Positions 1 to 12,056 of a stretch of DNA of 64,000 bases are shown piece by piece. Position numbers and translations under genes: made by a program. How positions within the stretch are numbered: the first letter of the stretch is position 1; each line of letters starts with the position of its first letter. This stretch comes from Abelmoschus esculentus. Its lineage: Eukaryota > Streptophyta > Magnoliopsida > Malvales > Malvaceae. The DNA lies in assembly GCA_035048815.1 (NCBI GenBank), contig JAUCBN010000017.1, positions 18,637,436-18,701,435 on the forward strand. The letters run 5' to 3'. The notes below the pieces were generated by a model. The model did no database searches. It had not been told where the DNA came from and saw nothing but the letters and a program-made list of their open reading frames with translations.

Positions 1-1056
1 TGTCTTTGAACCTGCCAATCCATGCATGATGAATAAGCTTAACATTTTTATTATTATTTTGGATATGGTGAACGATCAAGAAAAGAATATTATCTATGAA
101 TACCTCCAGTTGCTCATGAAGTCTTCTCTGCACTTCCATTTGCATCCTAATCGCATCAGCCATGCAGCATGTTAGAATTGCACATAAGTTCCACGAAAAA
201 ATCCGAAATATATAATTTCATTTTTAAGAGAAAAAAAGGTCAGATTTAAGTGATTAATTTTTCTTTTAGATCAGATTTACATATATTAAATCATAGCTAC
301 TGAACAAATACATACTCGTTCATGCTACGAGCCATCATGCCAGAGGAAGATGCAGCATTTCTTTGAAGATCTAACTCCCCCAGAAATAAAAACAAACAAT
401 TAGCCTACAATATATATAGTGTTGTGATGATAAAGAAAACCCTAGAAAGAAGAGTCCACCTCATATCTCACCATCTTTAATAGAGTGATCATTTAATTCC
501 TTGTGAGGTTGCTTTCCAAGTCTGAATTTCTGATCCAGCAACAAGAATGAAAACTATTGAAATCAAAAGAAGAAAAGAAAAGAGAGAAATAAAAGAACTC
601 AAAAGAGAAAAGGAAAGAAAATCCAAGACAACCCTACATGGAGAAGCTTGTCACAAAAGGTCTGGAACCAATAAAAAGAAAGCTAAAGCAAGCACGAGAT
701 AGTCAGTGTTGTATTCAAACCTGGAGATGGCTCTTGAGGTGGTAAAGTGTAAGACCCTTCACACCCATAACTCTCATGATTGTTTTCGGAGTCGCCTCTG
801 TCAAAATCATACGAAATATATTTTGATACACAAACTAAATTAATCAATTCGAAGGGGAAGGAGATGGAAAGGGCTAATAGAAGTACTGTCAGGGCCTCCG
901 AGCTGAGTAACAGCATCGACGAAGCGTTCGTGAAGTTCTGACGGTCCAACGCAGGCGAGGCTTGGGGTCAGTGGTGAGAACCAAACCAGAGTCGCCTTGA
1001 ACACACATGGATCTGTCATGGGAATTCATAGTTGAGGGCTTCTTTGGTTGGAACAT
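1..1056 (-). CDS. APL: APL-like MYB-CC transcription factor (5' part, frame broken by one extra base)
   Basis: This is the 5' part of a GARP/MYB-CC transcription factor, best matched to ALTERED PHLOEM DEVELOPMENT, a nuclear regulator of phloem identity. Exons read on the minus strand: 887-1056, 721-797, 472-529, 316-370, 104-146, and the start of the next at 1-11; the rest lies beyond the left edge. Exon 1 begins MFQPKKPSTMNSHDRSMC and reaches the MYB motif (PRLRWT, then ELHERFVDAV). Exon 2 gives KATPKTIMRVMGVKGL and LYHLKSHLQ. Exon 3 gives KFRLGKQPHKE, exon 4 LQRNAASSSGMMARSMN, and exon 5 the coiled-coil MQMEVQRRLHEQLE. All splice phases agree except inside exon 1. That exon is 170 nt where 169 is needed, because one extra T at about 939 (A on the coding strand) sits between the codons for the WTV and ELH residues. 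It is either a pseudogene allele or a sequencing/assembly error. Family identity is secure; the APL orthology is strong but from memory of the family. Confidence 0.88.
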
Positions 1057-1217
1057 TCTCTCAGCGGCTGTGAGAATACACTAAGATTCAAGAACAAATG
1101 CTATATGCAAATGGGGAGGAATAGGGTGCGTTTTTGAAGAAGAGAAACGAGAGAGGATTGCTTTAGGTTCGTTGATCTTCAACTACAATAAAAAAGGAAT
1201 AAACCACAGCTCTCCCC

Positions 1218-1229
1218 TTCATATAAAAA
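1218..1229 (-). promoter_or_regulatory. Possible TATA box of the APL-like gene
   Basis: A TATATGAA-like stretch on the minus strand lies about 165 bases upstream of the APL start codon, beside a run of AT dinucleotides. It implies a 5' UTR of roughly 130 bases. Position and composition are the only support. Confidence 0.3.
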
Positions 1230-1231
1230 GA

Positions 1232-1255
1232 AAAGCAATATATATATATATATAT
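1232..1255. repeat. AT dinucleotide microsatellite
   Basis: This is a run of about eleven AT/TA units upstream of the APL-like gene. It is likely length-variable between individuals. Confidence 0.85.
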
Positions 1256-1259
1256 AATG

Positions 1260-3191
1260 CTATATACTATACTGTATATCTATACTAAATTGCACCTATT
1301 CTAACATGCACCCACTCTCTCCTTCCTTTACCCTAAACAAAAGATACCCTAAACATGGTGTCATCAGCATACGTACAATACAATATTTATACTATACACT
1401 TAATCCCTTTACTCACTGACAGACGGATAGACATACGGATCTGAACGTACATGATGAGTAGGAAAGTTTTACCAAAGAATAAAATACGGTTACTGTACCA
1501 AAAGAAGACTGTATCTTTCTACTATACCACTACCATGTGAAAGATGCACTCATCATGGTCATGGCAACTCATATGTAAACATGGACATCATCTTTTTACT
1601 CTTATTTCGTCGACCCCATTATATATATTAAAGTGTAGATATCCATATATTTGCATACATGGCCCGTTTTGTTGTTTCTTGTAGTACAATTTCCCTTTTT
1701 AGGTTATAATGAAGTTCTAATTCTTGTGGGCTATGTGTTATGATGACTTGGGAAAATAAAGACAATATGTGTTATCCTTTATGTCATTACCGAGAAAAAG
1801 GTTGTCATCATTCTTAGCAAAATTTAATGATTAATTAACTGATTTTTAACTAATTCATTAGGTAATTAAGTTATAACTGAACTTATTTTTAATTCCTTTG
1901 TTTTTGTTTCTTTTCCTTTTGCCTTTATCTTTTTTCTTTCGGTTATATAATCATTTAACTGACCAAAGTGTGGATAGAATTTGTATCGCTTTGGTGTCGA
2001 TCTAATATTAAAATATAAATTTGTATAAATTTTAGTTTATTTATAAATCATAATCTATAAACAACAATTTCGCATAAATATTTGTCCTTTATATTACTTT
2101 TGTGTCAACTTATACCTTATTCCGACAATTATTTCATTTCATGTCATGTAATAAGAGAATAAGAACAGAAGAAAGGCAGTGTCTTTAGGGTGTGTGGTCC
2201 GAAATGGTATAATGTGAGGAGTTGAACATCAGCATAGAGACTGAAGCTTTAGATGACAGCAAGTAGTATGGGGGACCCCTCTCTCTTCTAAAGCTTAACC
2301 GATGGGCTCTCTCTCTCTTCGCTTTTGTGGAGGTGAAGATTGTTCATCCCATGCCATGCATTTCCAAAGACAAATAAAACAAAAATACATTGGAATATCA
2401 TTAGGTCAAACCCAAACAATGCCACCACCTGTGGGTAAAATCAAAAGTTGTGGTAAATCAAGATGTCTAACAATAATATTTTTTTTTATCGATGTATTTG
2501 CCTGAACAAATTTACCGACCGATCATTCACGTTTTGTTAGTTTATATTGAGATAACAGTTGGTTACAAGATCAAACCTTCAACCACAAGATACGAGATAC
2601 TATTATCATCTCATTTGAATGAAATGTACATGGATTAGTATTCAATGCACCGGAAATGTTTAATTTTATGTATGTCATCTGATGTCGTATTTAGGTATCT
2701 GATAGATCAAATTGAGTCTTGATTATATTTAAAGTTGAACTAGATTAAATTCTTAAGTACGAAGTAAACCTTCTTATGACTGGTTTTTCATTTACGGTAT
2801 TAACCTAATTGAAGATCATAATTAAGAAATAATAAACATCTTATCAGTTATCGTGACAATGATTGTATGTCTACGTGTATTGTATAAATAAATTCTACAT
2901 CTTCAAAGAAGTTATACCCATCTTGTATCTATTGGAGCTACTATGGTCTCATCTATGGCATTATCAACTATCAAACACCTAAAGACCTCAATTGAGGGAG
3001 AAAAATACATTCAATCAATCTATGCATATGCCATTAAATTAATTGTTCAAATATTTAAATCCATATGATTTTTTAGTGCACTTGTTCCTATCAAACCAAT
3101 GAATGGATGTCAACAAGATATATTCAAAGGTGATTTTAGAAAAATATTATATTATATCGTAAATAACTTAAAAATATCAAACATGTGTAAA
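1260..3191. other. Intergenic AT-rich spacer, no gene seen
   Basis: The stretch between the APL-like promoter and the tRNA gene holds only short open frames without recognisable motifs, including one at 2302-2505 on the plus strand. I see no splice-supported gene and no clear transposon ends. Confidence 0.5.
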
Positions 3192-3265
3192 GGTCTTGTA
3201 GCTCAGTTGGCTAGAGCGTTGGTCTTATGAGCCGAAGGTCGTGAGTTCAAGCCTCACCAAGACCA
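3192..3265 (+). tRNA. tRNA-Ile (anticodon TAT)
   Basis: A complete cloverleaf can be folded by eye. The acceptor stem GGTCTTG pairs with CAAGACC over all seven positions. The D stem is GCTC/GAGC, the anticodon stem TTGGT/GCCGA with loop CTTATGA, and the T stem GTGAG/CTCAC with loop TTCAAGC. A discriminator A follows, and there is no intron. In the seven-base anticodon loop, T33 is followed by TAT, which would read the isoleucine codon ATA. A single C-to-T change in a CAT anticodon would give the same loop, so a diverged tRNA-Met cannot be excluded. It stands alone between two transcription-factor genes. Confidence 0.88.
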
Positions 3266-5130
3266 TTAAATAACAACAGATTAAAATTTAACTATATTAA
3301 AATTAACATTGAAATTAAAATTGATAAATCAATCTGGTTAATTTAAAAATAAATTAATTTGGGAATAAACATAAAAAATACAAATTTATATAAAATATTT
3401 ACCTTAAAATATATTATATTTTCTTTACTAACTCTAAAATGTAAATCAATATACTTCATTATTATTTTTAAATTTTTAAAAAAAAAGTAAAAAAAAGGAT
3501 TTGAGTTAGATCTGGACATTTTCTTTTAGACCCATATGCTAGAATAGGAGTGCCTTTATAAACTACTGAAGCAAAGTTGGAGTTTAACTTTTAATTAATT
3601 ATACTTTGGAAAAATCATATACAAAAGTAGTTTGTGTTGGCTTAGTCTTAAGGCCATGTTTGCTTGAATTTCAAGCATCTTTATTGTGCTTACAGAATTT
3701 ATTCTTCAAAATGAATATATTCCTTTTGCAACACAACTTTCAGGGGCACATATCTTTCATCTTTAATTTCAAAACAGGCCCACAGGACTTTTTATTTTTA
3801 CATATAATACATTTATTTATTTATTTTATATATTTTTTTTACCTTAAATTGAGTAATTTCACGTAAATTTTGTATATAATTTAATTTTTAAAAATATTAT
3901 TTTATCGGATACTTATTTTTTAATATAATTTATTTTTTTAACATAAAATTTTGTGTTCATCCCTGTGCAACCACTAAAGATGACATATACAAGACGAAAT
4001 CGATTGTGTTTAATTAATTTTTAAAATTCTTCTTAATATTTCATGATAATTCAGTTTGATTGGTTTTTTTATTTTTTCATATTAATTGTCAGCGTTTACC
4101 TTTTAAATTATATAAATATTTTTTTATTAAACTAAATATAAAGAATTCATATATAAGATTTTAAGTTATTTTATTATTTTAAATATAAACACTTAATTTT
4201 AAACGGTAAAAATTAAAATTAAATAAAAAATATTTGATTAGAATAACTATAATTTTTAATGATACATCGTTCAAATAACAAGGTTCGTTCTAATTTTCCA
4301 TTTTTCTTGTTTCTTTGTTAACAATAATTGAAAATATTTTGTATCGATTACCGGACTGATAGCGAAAAATATAAGTACCATAACATCTAAAAATTGGTCT
4401 AATTAAATATCGGATTTTAATGACCGAAAATTCAAACCTGATAAGTTAAAATGATCTTTTATTATTGACCATATGATTAATTTCATATGTATTGATAATT
4501 AATTAGGCTTTATCATTGACCTGGACTATTTTGCAAGTATTGAAGCCTGAGGAATATAGCTTGACCACATTACATTAAATGAAAATTTGATGCTAAAAGT
4601 ATAAAGATTGAAATGTCGAGTGACCAACCTTGTGAATAACCCCAACAAGGGATTAATCAGCTCACAGCTTGTGAACTAAAATCTCAGGCTTTTCCATTTC
4701 AAAGGGAGGGAAAATTATTCCTTAATTACTCAATTCTCATCTTTATATTCACAACCCAAACCATTGCTAGCAAACCCAACTACAATTAGGAGGCCCAGTA
4801 AGGCTCAACTCTCGGCCCAAAATACAAAACTCGTATGCCCCTTACTGTACAACTAGTGCTACCTACCCTAGTCTCTTAGTTTCCATTTTACTTACAACAT
4901 GGTTAAATCTTGAAGCGAGTCAAATAAAACTATATTTTTACTAACCTACGTAAAAAATTAAAAATATCATCCCAGTGCTAAAAATGTTAGATTCTAATTT
5001 AACACTAATTATATTATAATTAACTTTCAATAATTATTTCTATTTATTTTTCTTCTACTATGTGTGTTTTTTTAATGCTGCTACTCGTCAAACCATCCTG
5101 CTCATTCGGCCCACATATTGGGACTGGATC
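3266..5130. other. Intergenic AT-rich spacer, no gene seen
   Basis: Very AT-rich sequence with homopolymer runs; the short frame at 3606-3866 is low-complexity and not supported. I found no transposon termini or RNA gene here. Confidence 0.5.
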
Positions 5131-5149
5131 TACCGGTCGTAGTTATTAG

Positions 5150-5970
5150 TAGTTCGGGGGAAAGTTGTTCGGTTACAAATCATTTGTTTTTTTATTATGT
5201 TTTTTTATTATTATTTTAATTAGTAGATTTAAGATTTAAAATTAAGGTTATGATTGGGGTTTAGATAATTAGAGATATTTTATATTTTTTTAGATTGTAG
5301 GATTTATAGTTTAGGAGATAGAAAATTAGATTTAAGATTTAAAATTTAAAATTTAATAGGAGGTATGAAAAGAGGTATGAATAGGGGGCAACAGATTTTT
5401 ATTATTTCAAGGGTGTAAATTATCTACCTCTTTATTGAGTAGAAATCTCATGCCTCCTAATCGGGTGCAAATCGTCTACCTCTTTCTCATGCCTCCTAAT
5501 CGGGTGTAAATCGTCTACCTCTTTCTCATACCTCCTTTTATGTCTCCGTTTTAAATTAGAGAGTTTAGAGTTTAAAGTTTAAGGTTAAGGTTTGTGGTTA
5601 GGACTTATAAAATTAGCGATATGGTATTTTTTTAGTATAGGGTTTAGAGTTTAGGATATAGAAAATTAGGATTATGATTTAAAATTTAATTTTTTAAAAA
5701 ATTTAACAAGAGGCATGAACGGAGACATGATAAAGAGACAGAAGATTTTTACTCCTATTCATATCTCCTTTCATACCTTCTATTAAAAATCTTAAAAATA
5801 TTAAATTCTAGACCTCAACCCAAACCATACACCTTAAAAAATACACTCCACCTTTAATTCTCTAAATCACAACCGCAATCCTTAACCTTTAACCTTAAAT
5901 CCGTTAATTTAAAATAAAGATACTAATAAAAACACGATTAAGAAAAACGATTTACACCTTTTTTGATTAC
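5150..5970. repeat. Cluster of MITE-like repeats in direct and inverted orientation
   Basis: At least two, probably three, related units lie here. One unit spans about 5502-5763. It starts with GGGTGTAAATCGTCTACCTC and ends with a rough inverted copy of that start (GAGACAGAAGATTTTTACTC). Its interior is rich in variants of 'gtttaaggttaaggttt' and 'ggatatagaaaatta'. The stretch 5752-5972 reads as the same family on the opposite strand, ending with GGTGTAAATCGTTTTTC when reverse-complemented. About 5155-5400 looks like an older copy. Two near-identical 39-bp terminal units are repeated in tandem at 5463-5501 and from 5502. Related copies occur near 16620 and 45105. It resembles a small non-autonomous DNA element family, but the exact ends are uncertain. 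Confidence 0.6.
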
Positions 5971-5974
5971 TCCT

Positions 5975-7010
5975 CTTTTAAGTTATATAAGTTGATTAGT
6001 TGACGTAAGCTTTAATGTTTCATTCATTCATTTAAAATGTGTTCAGAATGGGATAGTTCCTAATGTGATAATTATATTATATACAACTGATGTAAATTTT
6101 CGGCGACAAGCAGTGACCGAACCATGAATTATATAGGGGTGTGAAGTGAACTGTATATTAGAAAGTCATATTTAAAATACGTATAAAATTATAAAATTTT
6201 AGGATACGTAAAATTAAGTTATTAATAAAAATATTAAATTATATGAAAATTTAAAAATTTTAGTAACAATCATTCTTTTCAGATTTTCGCAGTCCATTTC
6301 TAGTGTTCATCGAGAGCTTTTAATAAGAAAAAGCTATATATAAAAGAATTTATACCTCGTTAATGCATAAATACCGAAGGTACAGGGAGAAAACCTTGAA
6401 GAGTCAAAAAAAAAAAAAAGGCTGTGTTTATATATCTCAATCAAGAAAAATTATTAGATGAACCTTGTTCATCATATCATCCATGGTCCCAATTAATCAG
6501 GATCGTTGATCTTAATTTTTTTCCAAGTGAATCATTACCTCTTTCCTATATGGACTTAATGGGTGGGTAGTTATTAGGTGGTTATTTAAAGATCAACGGT
6601 CCTGATTGCTTGGATCATAGATGACGTGATGAACAAGATTCACCTAATAATCTCCTCAAACAATGTTTGATAGGTTGGTTAGTTTAAAATTTGATGGAAA
6701 TAAATATATAGAAAATTAAAGCAATAATTGATTCATCAAAAGAAACAAAACGACTCATCCACTTCCCTTTCAAAATTGACACAACTTTTCAACCACAACA
6801 GGAAACAAGAAAAATGGTAAAAGAAGAGAGTCTATAACCTTATCATCTTGTGGTTGGCAAAATAATCTTCTAATTTTGATCATTTTCCCTGCCACCCTTT
6901 TACATTTTGTGCTATAAATAAACAAAAAGAAAAATACATTATAGTATTCCAAAACAAGTATATCAATGTTGTTAAAACTTAAAAGTGCTGTTCTTTGTTA
7001 GTCTGTGCTT
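5975..7010. other. Intergenic spacer downstream of the NAC gene
   Basis: AT-rich sequence with a 14-base A run near 6406. The minus-strand open frame at 6770-6952 has no recognisable motif and lies in the likely 3' UTR of the NAC gene. Between about 6450 and 6660 there is an imperfect inverted repeat: 'agatgaaccttgttcatcatatcatccatggtcc' is echoed by 'ggatcatagatgacgtgatgaacaag'. It could be a further small element with terminal inverted repeats. Confidence 0.4.
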
Positions 7011-9563
7011 TCAATCATGCATGGAGAGAGGGGGCATGGAATTGTCCTGAGAGGTACACAGTGAGAAAATCTCTTCCAATGATCCGTTCATGTAGTCTTT
7101 GAACTTGTCATCATACATCATGTACTCGTCGATTATCTCGGCCTTGGACGCCTTTGTCTCCGATGTAATATTTATCTGTGGGAAGTCTTCTAGCTCCAAT
7201 GGTGGGTATGGAACTTGGTAATGAAGATTTGTGTATCCTGGAATCTGCATTTCCTTCATACATTCATAAACACATGTGAATCAGATGAGTTTATCTAGGA
7301 GGAAGTGAAGGAGTAAAGGAAGTAGTAAATGTTTTGAGTATTTTTATGAAGTGATGGTTCAAAGTCCTAATTGAAAAGAGTTTGAAAGACCCCAAAGTAG
7401 GGGTGTTGATAAGGTGAATAAAGAAAGTGGTTTTTGAATGGAGGAAATTTGGTGCAAATTCTGACTAAGAGAAAGATGTTTAGGTCAGTCAAAAGAAGTT
7501 ATGGAAGATGGTGAAGAAAGCTATGGAAATGAGTATTGGTAGAGCTTTAGGAAAAGAGAATGAAGAGTTTTCACTTGGTCCCAACTTTTTGTTTAGTTTA
7601 AGATGAAAAGCCAACTCAAAGTGGGTGTTGGGTGGGCCAATTTTCCAACACACATTTGATCAGCTGATTGTACTTTCAAGTGTTGGGATGGGGAAGGGAA
7701 GACTGAGAGTGATTTTGAAGCCTTTGGTGATAAAAGCAGGGAAATAAAGCAGAATATTGCTGTAAAAAATCTATAAAAAATCCAGTGTTGGCAAAGTAGA
7801 TAATCATGTCTTCAACATAAAAAGATGTCTAAAGCAGATTTATTATTACTATTTTTAAGAATCATGGTATGGCCCATTGTTAAATCTCCCTAGGCATGCA
7901 CTTTGCACATCACACATGATGTTTCTAATCTTACGTCCTCTTCAATACTACTCTTTTTTTCTTTTATTCGAAATAATAACGATATGTGCATGTATTCTTA
8001 TCGTATCATGTTATATCGTACCTGAATTATGTCGGAAGAGAAATCAGGGCCGAGGGAACTCAAATCAGCCGAACTATTGGCTTCGTCCGAGGTAAACGGA
8101 ACTTGGTATTCATCAGCCATGCCAGTTTCATTGGGAGTTCCTTGAGTGACATCAGATGAAGAAGTGTTGAAATTCTCATCTTCAACGCCAACTTCAACAT
8201 GTACATCTCTTGAAATTTCACCTGACTGATTATTCTCCACAGCTTCTTCTTTTGTTTTAGGAATTTGTATGTTCTTCTTGAAGATGCGGCATAAAGAGTA
8301 TGAGTCCTGCTTGATTAGCAAGATTAGCTCCAACCAATTAAATATGGATATTTAGAAAATTAAAGAGTGACAAGCAAAAGAATATTAGAAAGAGGTAAAA
8401 AGAAAAAGGAAGAGATTAAAAGAAAGGAAGATCACCAGCTATACACATATAAAAGCATGGGAGATTAAAACCAAAGAGTCTTTCACAAAATCATTTTTCC
8501 ATACATAGGCTCTACTTTTTCAGAAGGAAATAATATTAGGAAACAATAATCATCAATATATGTACGTACTATTCACCATATATATGTATTCTCATTTATA
8601 TGAATAAAGTTTATGTTTGAAGTTTAATTTTCTAGATATTTATATTTGTTCGATTCGTGTTTATTAACAAAATTTATAGAAACATTCATGATAATTTAGC
8701 ATAGAAGAAAATCATGCATCATATAATTGTTTACTCTAAACCCTAGTTATCCTTGGAATGATTCAAGTTTGATTAGATCTAGTTTTATAACCAATGAACA
8801 CGAAACCCTAATGAACAATACCCATACTAATATTTGCATGCTTACACGAAATAATTGTATATATGTATATAATCATATATAAAAATAATACGAACACGAT
8901 ATAAATATCGAATATATGGATTGCAGGATTTAGAAGGGACATGGGAGATTGCAGCAGTTAGCAGTGTACCTTTAAACTGGAAGGAGCAGTGGCAGAAGCG
9001 GATTGGAGTAAGCGATATTCATGCATGACCCAATTAGTTCTGATGCCATGGGGAGCCCTACCTCTGTAATAAACCAAAGTCTTTTTCATACCAACCACCG
9101 CCCTCTTCTGAGACCCCGACGTCTGCACCGTCCTATCCTTCCCCGTTGCTTTCCAGTACCCGCCGCGCGTCGCCCTGTTAGTTCTCGACCCGTTCGGGTA
9201 TTTCTTGTCCCTTGGGCTGTAGAAGTACCACTCCATGTCTTTGCTCGGAAGAAACGACTTATCTGTTTGTTTAAATTCCGCAATGAAAACCAATGTTGAA
9301 AGTTAGAGTTTTATACTCACCCAGACCCCAGTACTGCCACTAATCAACAGTAACAGACAAGCTAGCCATTAATGAATGGAATGTAATGATTATATAACAC
9401 AAATACCTGGTAAATCCCAAGGCTCACATTTGTAGAGATCAACTTCTGGGATTATCTCAAGCTCGATCGTACGACCGCTGATTTTCCTGTCGAGATAGTA
9501 AGCGACAAGCTCTTCGTCGGTCGGGTGAAACCTGAAGCCGGGAGGGAGAGTCATGGGAGCCAT
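7011..9563 (-). CDS. NAC020: NAC transcription factor, NAC020-like
   Basis: Four exons on the minus strand, 9407-9563, 8970-9262, 8022-8306 and 7011-7253, give a 325-residue protein with all phases in register. The NAC domain fills roughly residues 1-170. Subdomains are visible as LPPGFRFHPTDEELVAYYL, IIPEVDLYKCEPWDLP, FYSPRDKKYPNGSRTNRAT, GYWKATGKDR, KKTLVYYRGRAPHGIRTNWV and MHEYRL, then SYSLCRIFKKNIQIPK. The C-terminal part is acidic and serine-rich, as expected of an activation or regulatory region. The run after the domain (SLCRIFKKNIQIPK) and the MAPMTLPPG start match my memory of Arabidopsis NAC020, an early sieve-element NAC factor. I chose the ATG at 9563 because the family starts there. 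An in-frame ATG at 9641 would add 26 residues and is less likely. The family call is certain; the subgroup call is good but not proven. Confidence 0.92.
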
Positions 9564-9672
9564 GGCAGTGCTGTTCCAATCGACAGGAAAAGGGGAACCG
9601 GAAAGATTTTGCTTAGAATGTAATAGAATAGAACAGAACATGCACTATTCAACTAGCTTCATCGACATTGAA

Positions 9673-9682
9673 CTTTATATAC
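9673..9682 (-). promoter_or_regulatory. Probable TATA box of the NAC gene
   Basis: The motif TATATAAAG on the minus strand lies about 110 bases upstream of the chosen start codon. The upstream in-frame ATG at 9641 falls right after it, near the expected transcription start, which favours the downstream start. Confidence 0.5.
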
Positions 9683-9689
9683 AGAGGCC

Positions 9690-10713
9690 ACAGCTAAAAA
9701 AAATACAGAATAAACCAAACAATTAGACCTTATAATTCCATTATATTACATTCATGCCATTAAAGCTGCCAATTTCATTGATTAAAAAATAAAATAATTC
9801 CATAACCAAGTAGGTCAGATTCACATTGTAATAATGAGGAGTGATCAAGTGGGGCCAGATTTGGTCCCACCAGTTTTTTCAGAAACTTTAAATTGCTTTT
9901 AACAACTTGAAAATATACAAGGAAGAGTAAATCTCCTTATAGTTATTCTCTTATGGAGTAATTAATTGTGATAATAATATAATTAAAATGATTTGATATA
10001 TTAATTAAAATATTAGCAAAAATTAAAAACCTTAGGAATTAATAAATTTTAAAAAATCAATTAACTAAATATTAATTAACAAATTGAGTGTGGGTTATGG
10101 GATTATGGTGTGCAAAAGCGATAAAGTGTGTGGGTCTGTGCAGGCTAAGAAGCTTCTGCTTTTGTCTGTTCCCGAACTAACAAAAATCGGGTGGGCCACG
10201 AAGCCATCCACATCTTCCTACACGCAATACCTAGACCTAGACCTATTCCTATACCTACACTTATATTATTATTAAAAAATATGTTATATTTATATATTTA
10301 ATCTTAATTTTTTAATATGTTATATTTATAGTATTTTTATTATTTTTTAGTAATATTCAATTATTATTGTTAAAAAATTAAAAAAGTGCACTTTCTGGTA
10401 AATGTTAAAGCATTTGGCAACGCATTAAGATAGGTAGTTTTAGTGAACGGTAGGTTTAAAAAACACTTAAAAATGATTGTATTGTATTTTATAAAATTTA
10501 TAAGAATTTTGATATTATTTCTTTATGTATATTAATATTTTTATAAAAAATATAAAATTATAAAAAATTATATATTAATTTTTTATAAAAAATATAAATT
10601 TTTAATATACATTAAAAATTAATATTAAATTTTTTATTATTTTTATAAGAAAATGATATTAACATTTTTTAAATTTTTTTAGACCTGGGGAAAAACTATT
10701 AAGATCCTGAATT
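9690..10713. other. Intergenic spacer upstream of the NAC gene
   Basis: AT-rich sequence. The plus-strand open frame at 10084-10275 ends in a low-complexity tract and has no family signature. I see no other structure. Confidence 0.45.
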
Positions 10714-11230
10714 TAGAGATGGCACGGAACCCAAATTCAACGGGTTTTGATTCGATCCGGTTTGATTGGGTCGAAATTTTTGGTGAAAAATTCGGGTTCG
10801 GGTTGGGTTTTTCAAGTGTGATCTCAGGTTGGGTCGGGTTTGGGTTTAGGATGGAAAAAAATAGATCCAACCTGGGACTAATAGTGATTTATATATATAT
10901 ATATATTAGGGATATTTGCAATAACGACCCCTCTTTATATATATTTTATCTAAATAGATCACTAAAATTATTTTTTACAATTAAGTCCCTAAAATTAAAT
11001 ATTTTTATAATTATATCCTAAATTTTATTTTTTACAGTTTAATCCTTAAACTTTTAATTTTTTAATGATTCGGTTCGGTCAGATTTTAGAGCTTAAAATC
11101 GGGTCGGATCGATTTAAATTTTTTCACCCTAAATCCAGGTCGGATCAGATGACGGGCAAAAGATATGATTTTTCAAATTGGGTGCGAGTGTATCAAAAAT
11201 CCGACCCGACCCGACCCATGCCCATCCCTA
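10714..11230. mobile_element. hAT-like non-autonomous element (GGGTCGGG-rich)
   Basis: The left end TAGAGATGGCACGG and the reverse complement of the right end, TAGGGATGGGCATGGG, form an imperfect terminal inverted repeat. Both subterminal regions are rich in GGGTCGGGT-type words. Eight bases flank each end, CCTGAATT on the left and CCTAAACT on the right. They match at six of eight positions, as expected of an old hAT target duplication. There is no transposase frame; the short frames inside are chance. A TA-dinucleotide run lies at about 10889-10907. Confidence 0.65.
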
Positions 11231-12056
11231 CCTAAACTGTTAGATAATATTATTGTTATTGGTTTTATGGACATTTGATGTTATTCATATTAGACAAACA
11301 GACACTGAACGGCTAAACCCCACCCTGCTTCATCTTTTATTGGTGGGGTTTAGAAAAATAATATTATTTATATTAAATAATACATGTATTCCAATTTACA
11401 GTACCCAAAAGATTAATTTTAAATCAGAAAAATCAAAGTCTCAAAATACTTGTTAGATCTTAATCATATGGACATTTCAGTTATTACAGTTACTCCTTTG
11501 ACCTAAAAAAAAGAGAAACAAAGTGAAATATAGGTGAGATTAATCTGACTTAAATCACAAGATTAATATCGTAATTAATATAAAATCAAGCTTTATGTCA
11601 GGGGTATTGATAAAGCGAGCTTGTATTCTTTAAGAATACCAAGTATATTATATATACCATTGGAAGAGTAAAGAGCACCACCAATAAAGCATGCATTCAG
11701 ACACGATTAATTAATTACAACATAAACAAATGTTATCCAGTTATATTATATTAATGCATGGAATTAGACTTTAAGAATTTAGTGGATATAAGTAAGATTG
11801 TGATGTTTTGCTTTTCCTTGACGGTGGCGTATACCATGTGCCACATTCCTAGGCTTCTACGTACATTCTAAAGACTTCGATTACGAGTTTTTTTTTTTTT
11901 TTTTAATTATTAGTATCTAATTTTGTTGAAAGATGAATTCATATTAAATATGATAAAGATATATTTTGGAGTATCTTTTTAATTTATTTTATTTATATTA
12001 TCAAGATTTCGAACGTCTAACTTTCTTTCAAAACTAACTTCTTATCCCATTAAAAT
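11231..12056. other. Intergenic spacer between two hAT-like elements
   Basis: No gene or RNA is visible; AT-rich sequence with a T run at about 11889-11905. Confidence 0.45.

Noticed and set aside
683..949. Minus-strand open frame of 88 codons
   Set aside because: It starts at a TTG and runs across APL exon 1, intron 1 and exon 2 in the wrong frame; the true exons are supported by splice sites and conserved motifs.
5220..5700. Telomere-like 'ggtttagggttt' words
   Set aside because: The words are irregular (gtttaaggttaaggttt) and belong to the MITE-like family; there is no TTTAGGG array.
9021..9299. Plus-strand open frame of 92 codons
   Set aside because: It is antisense to NAC exon 2, whose conserved domain explains the sequence.
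10719..11021. Plus-strand open frame of 100 codons
   Set aside because: It lies inside the GGGTCGGG-rich hAT-like element and reflects its base composition.
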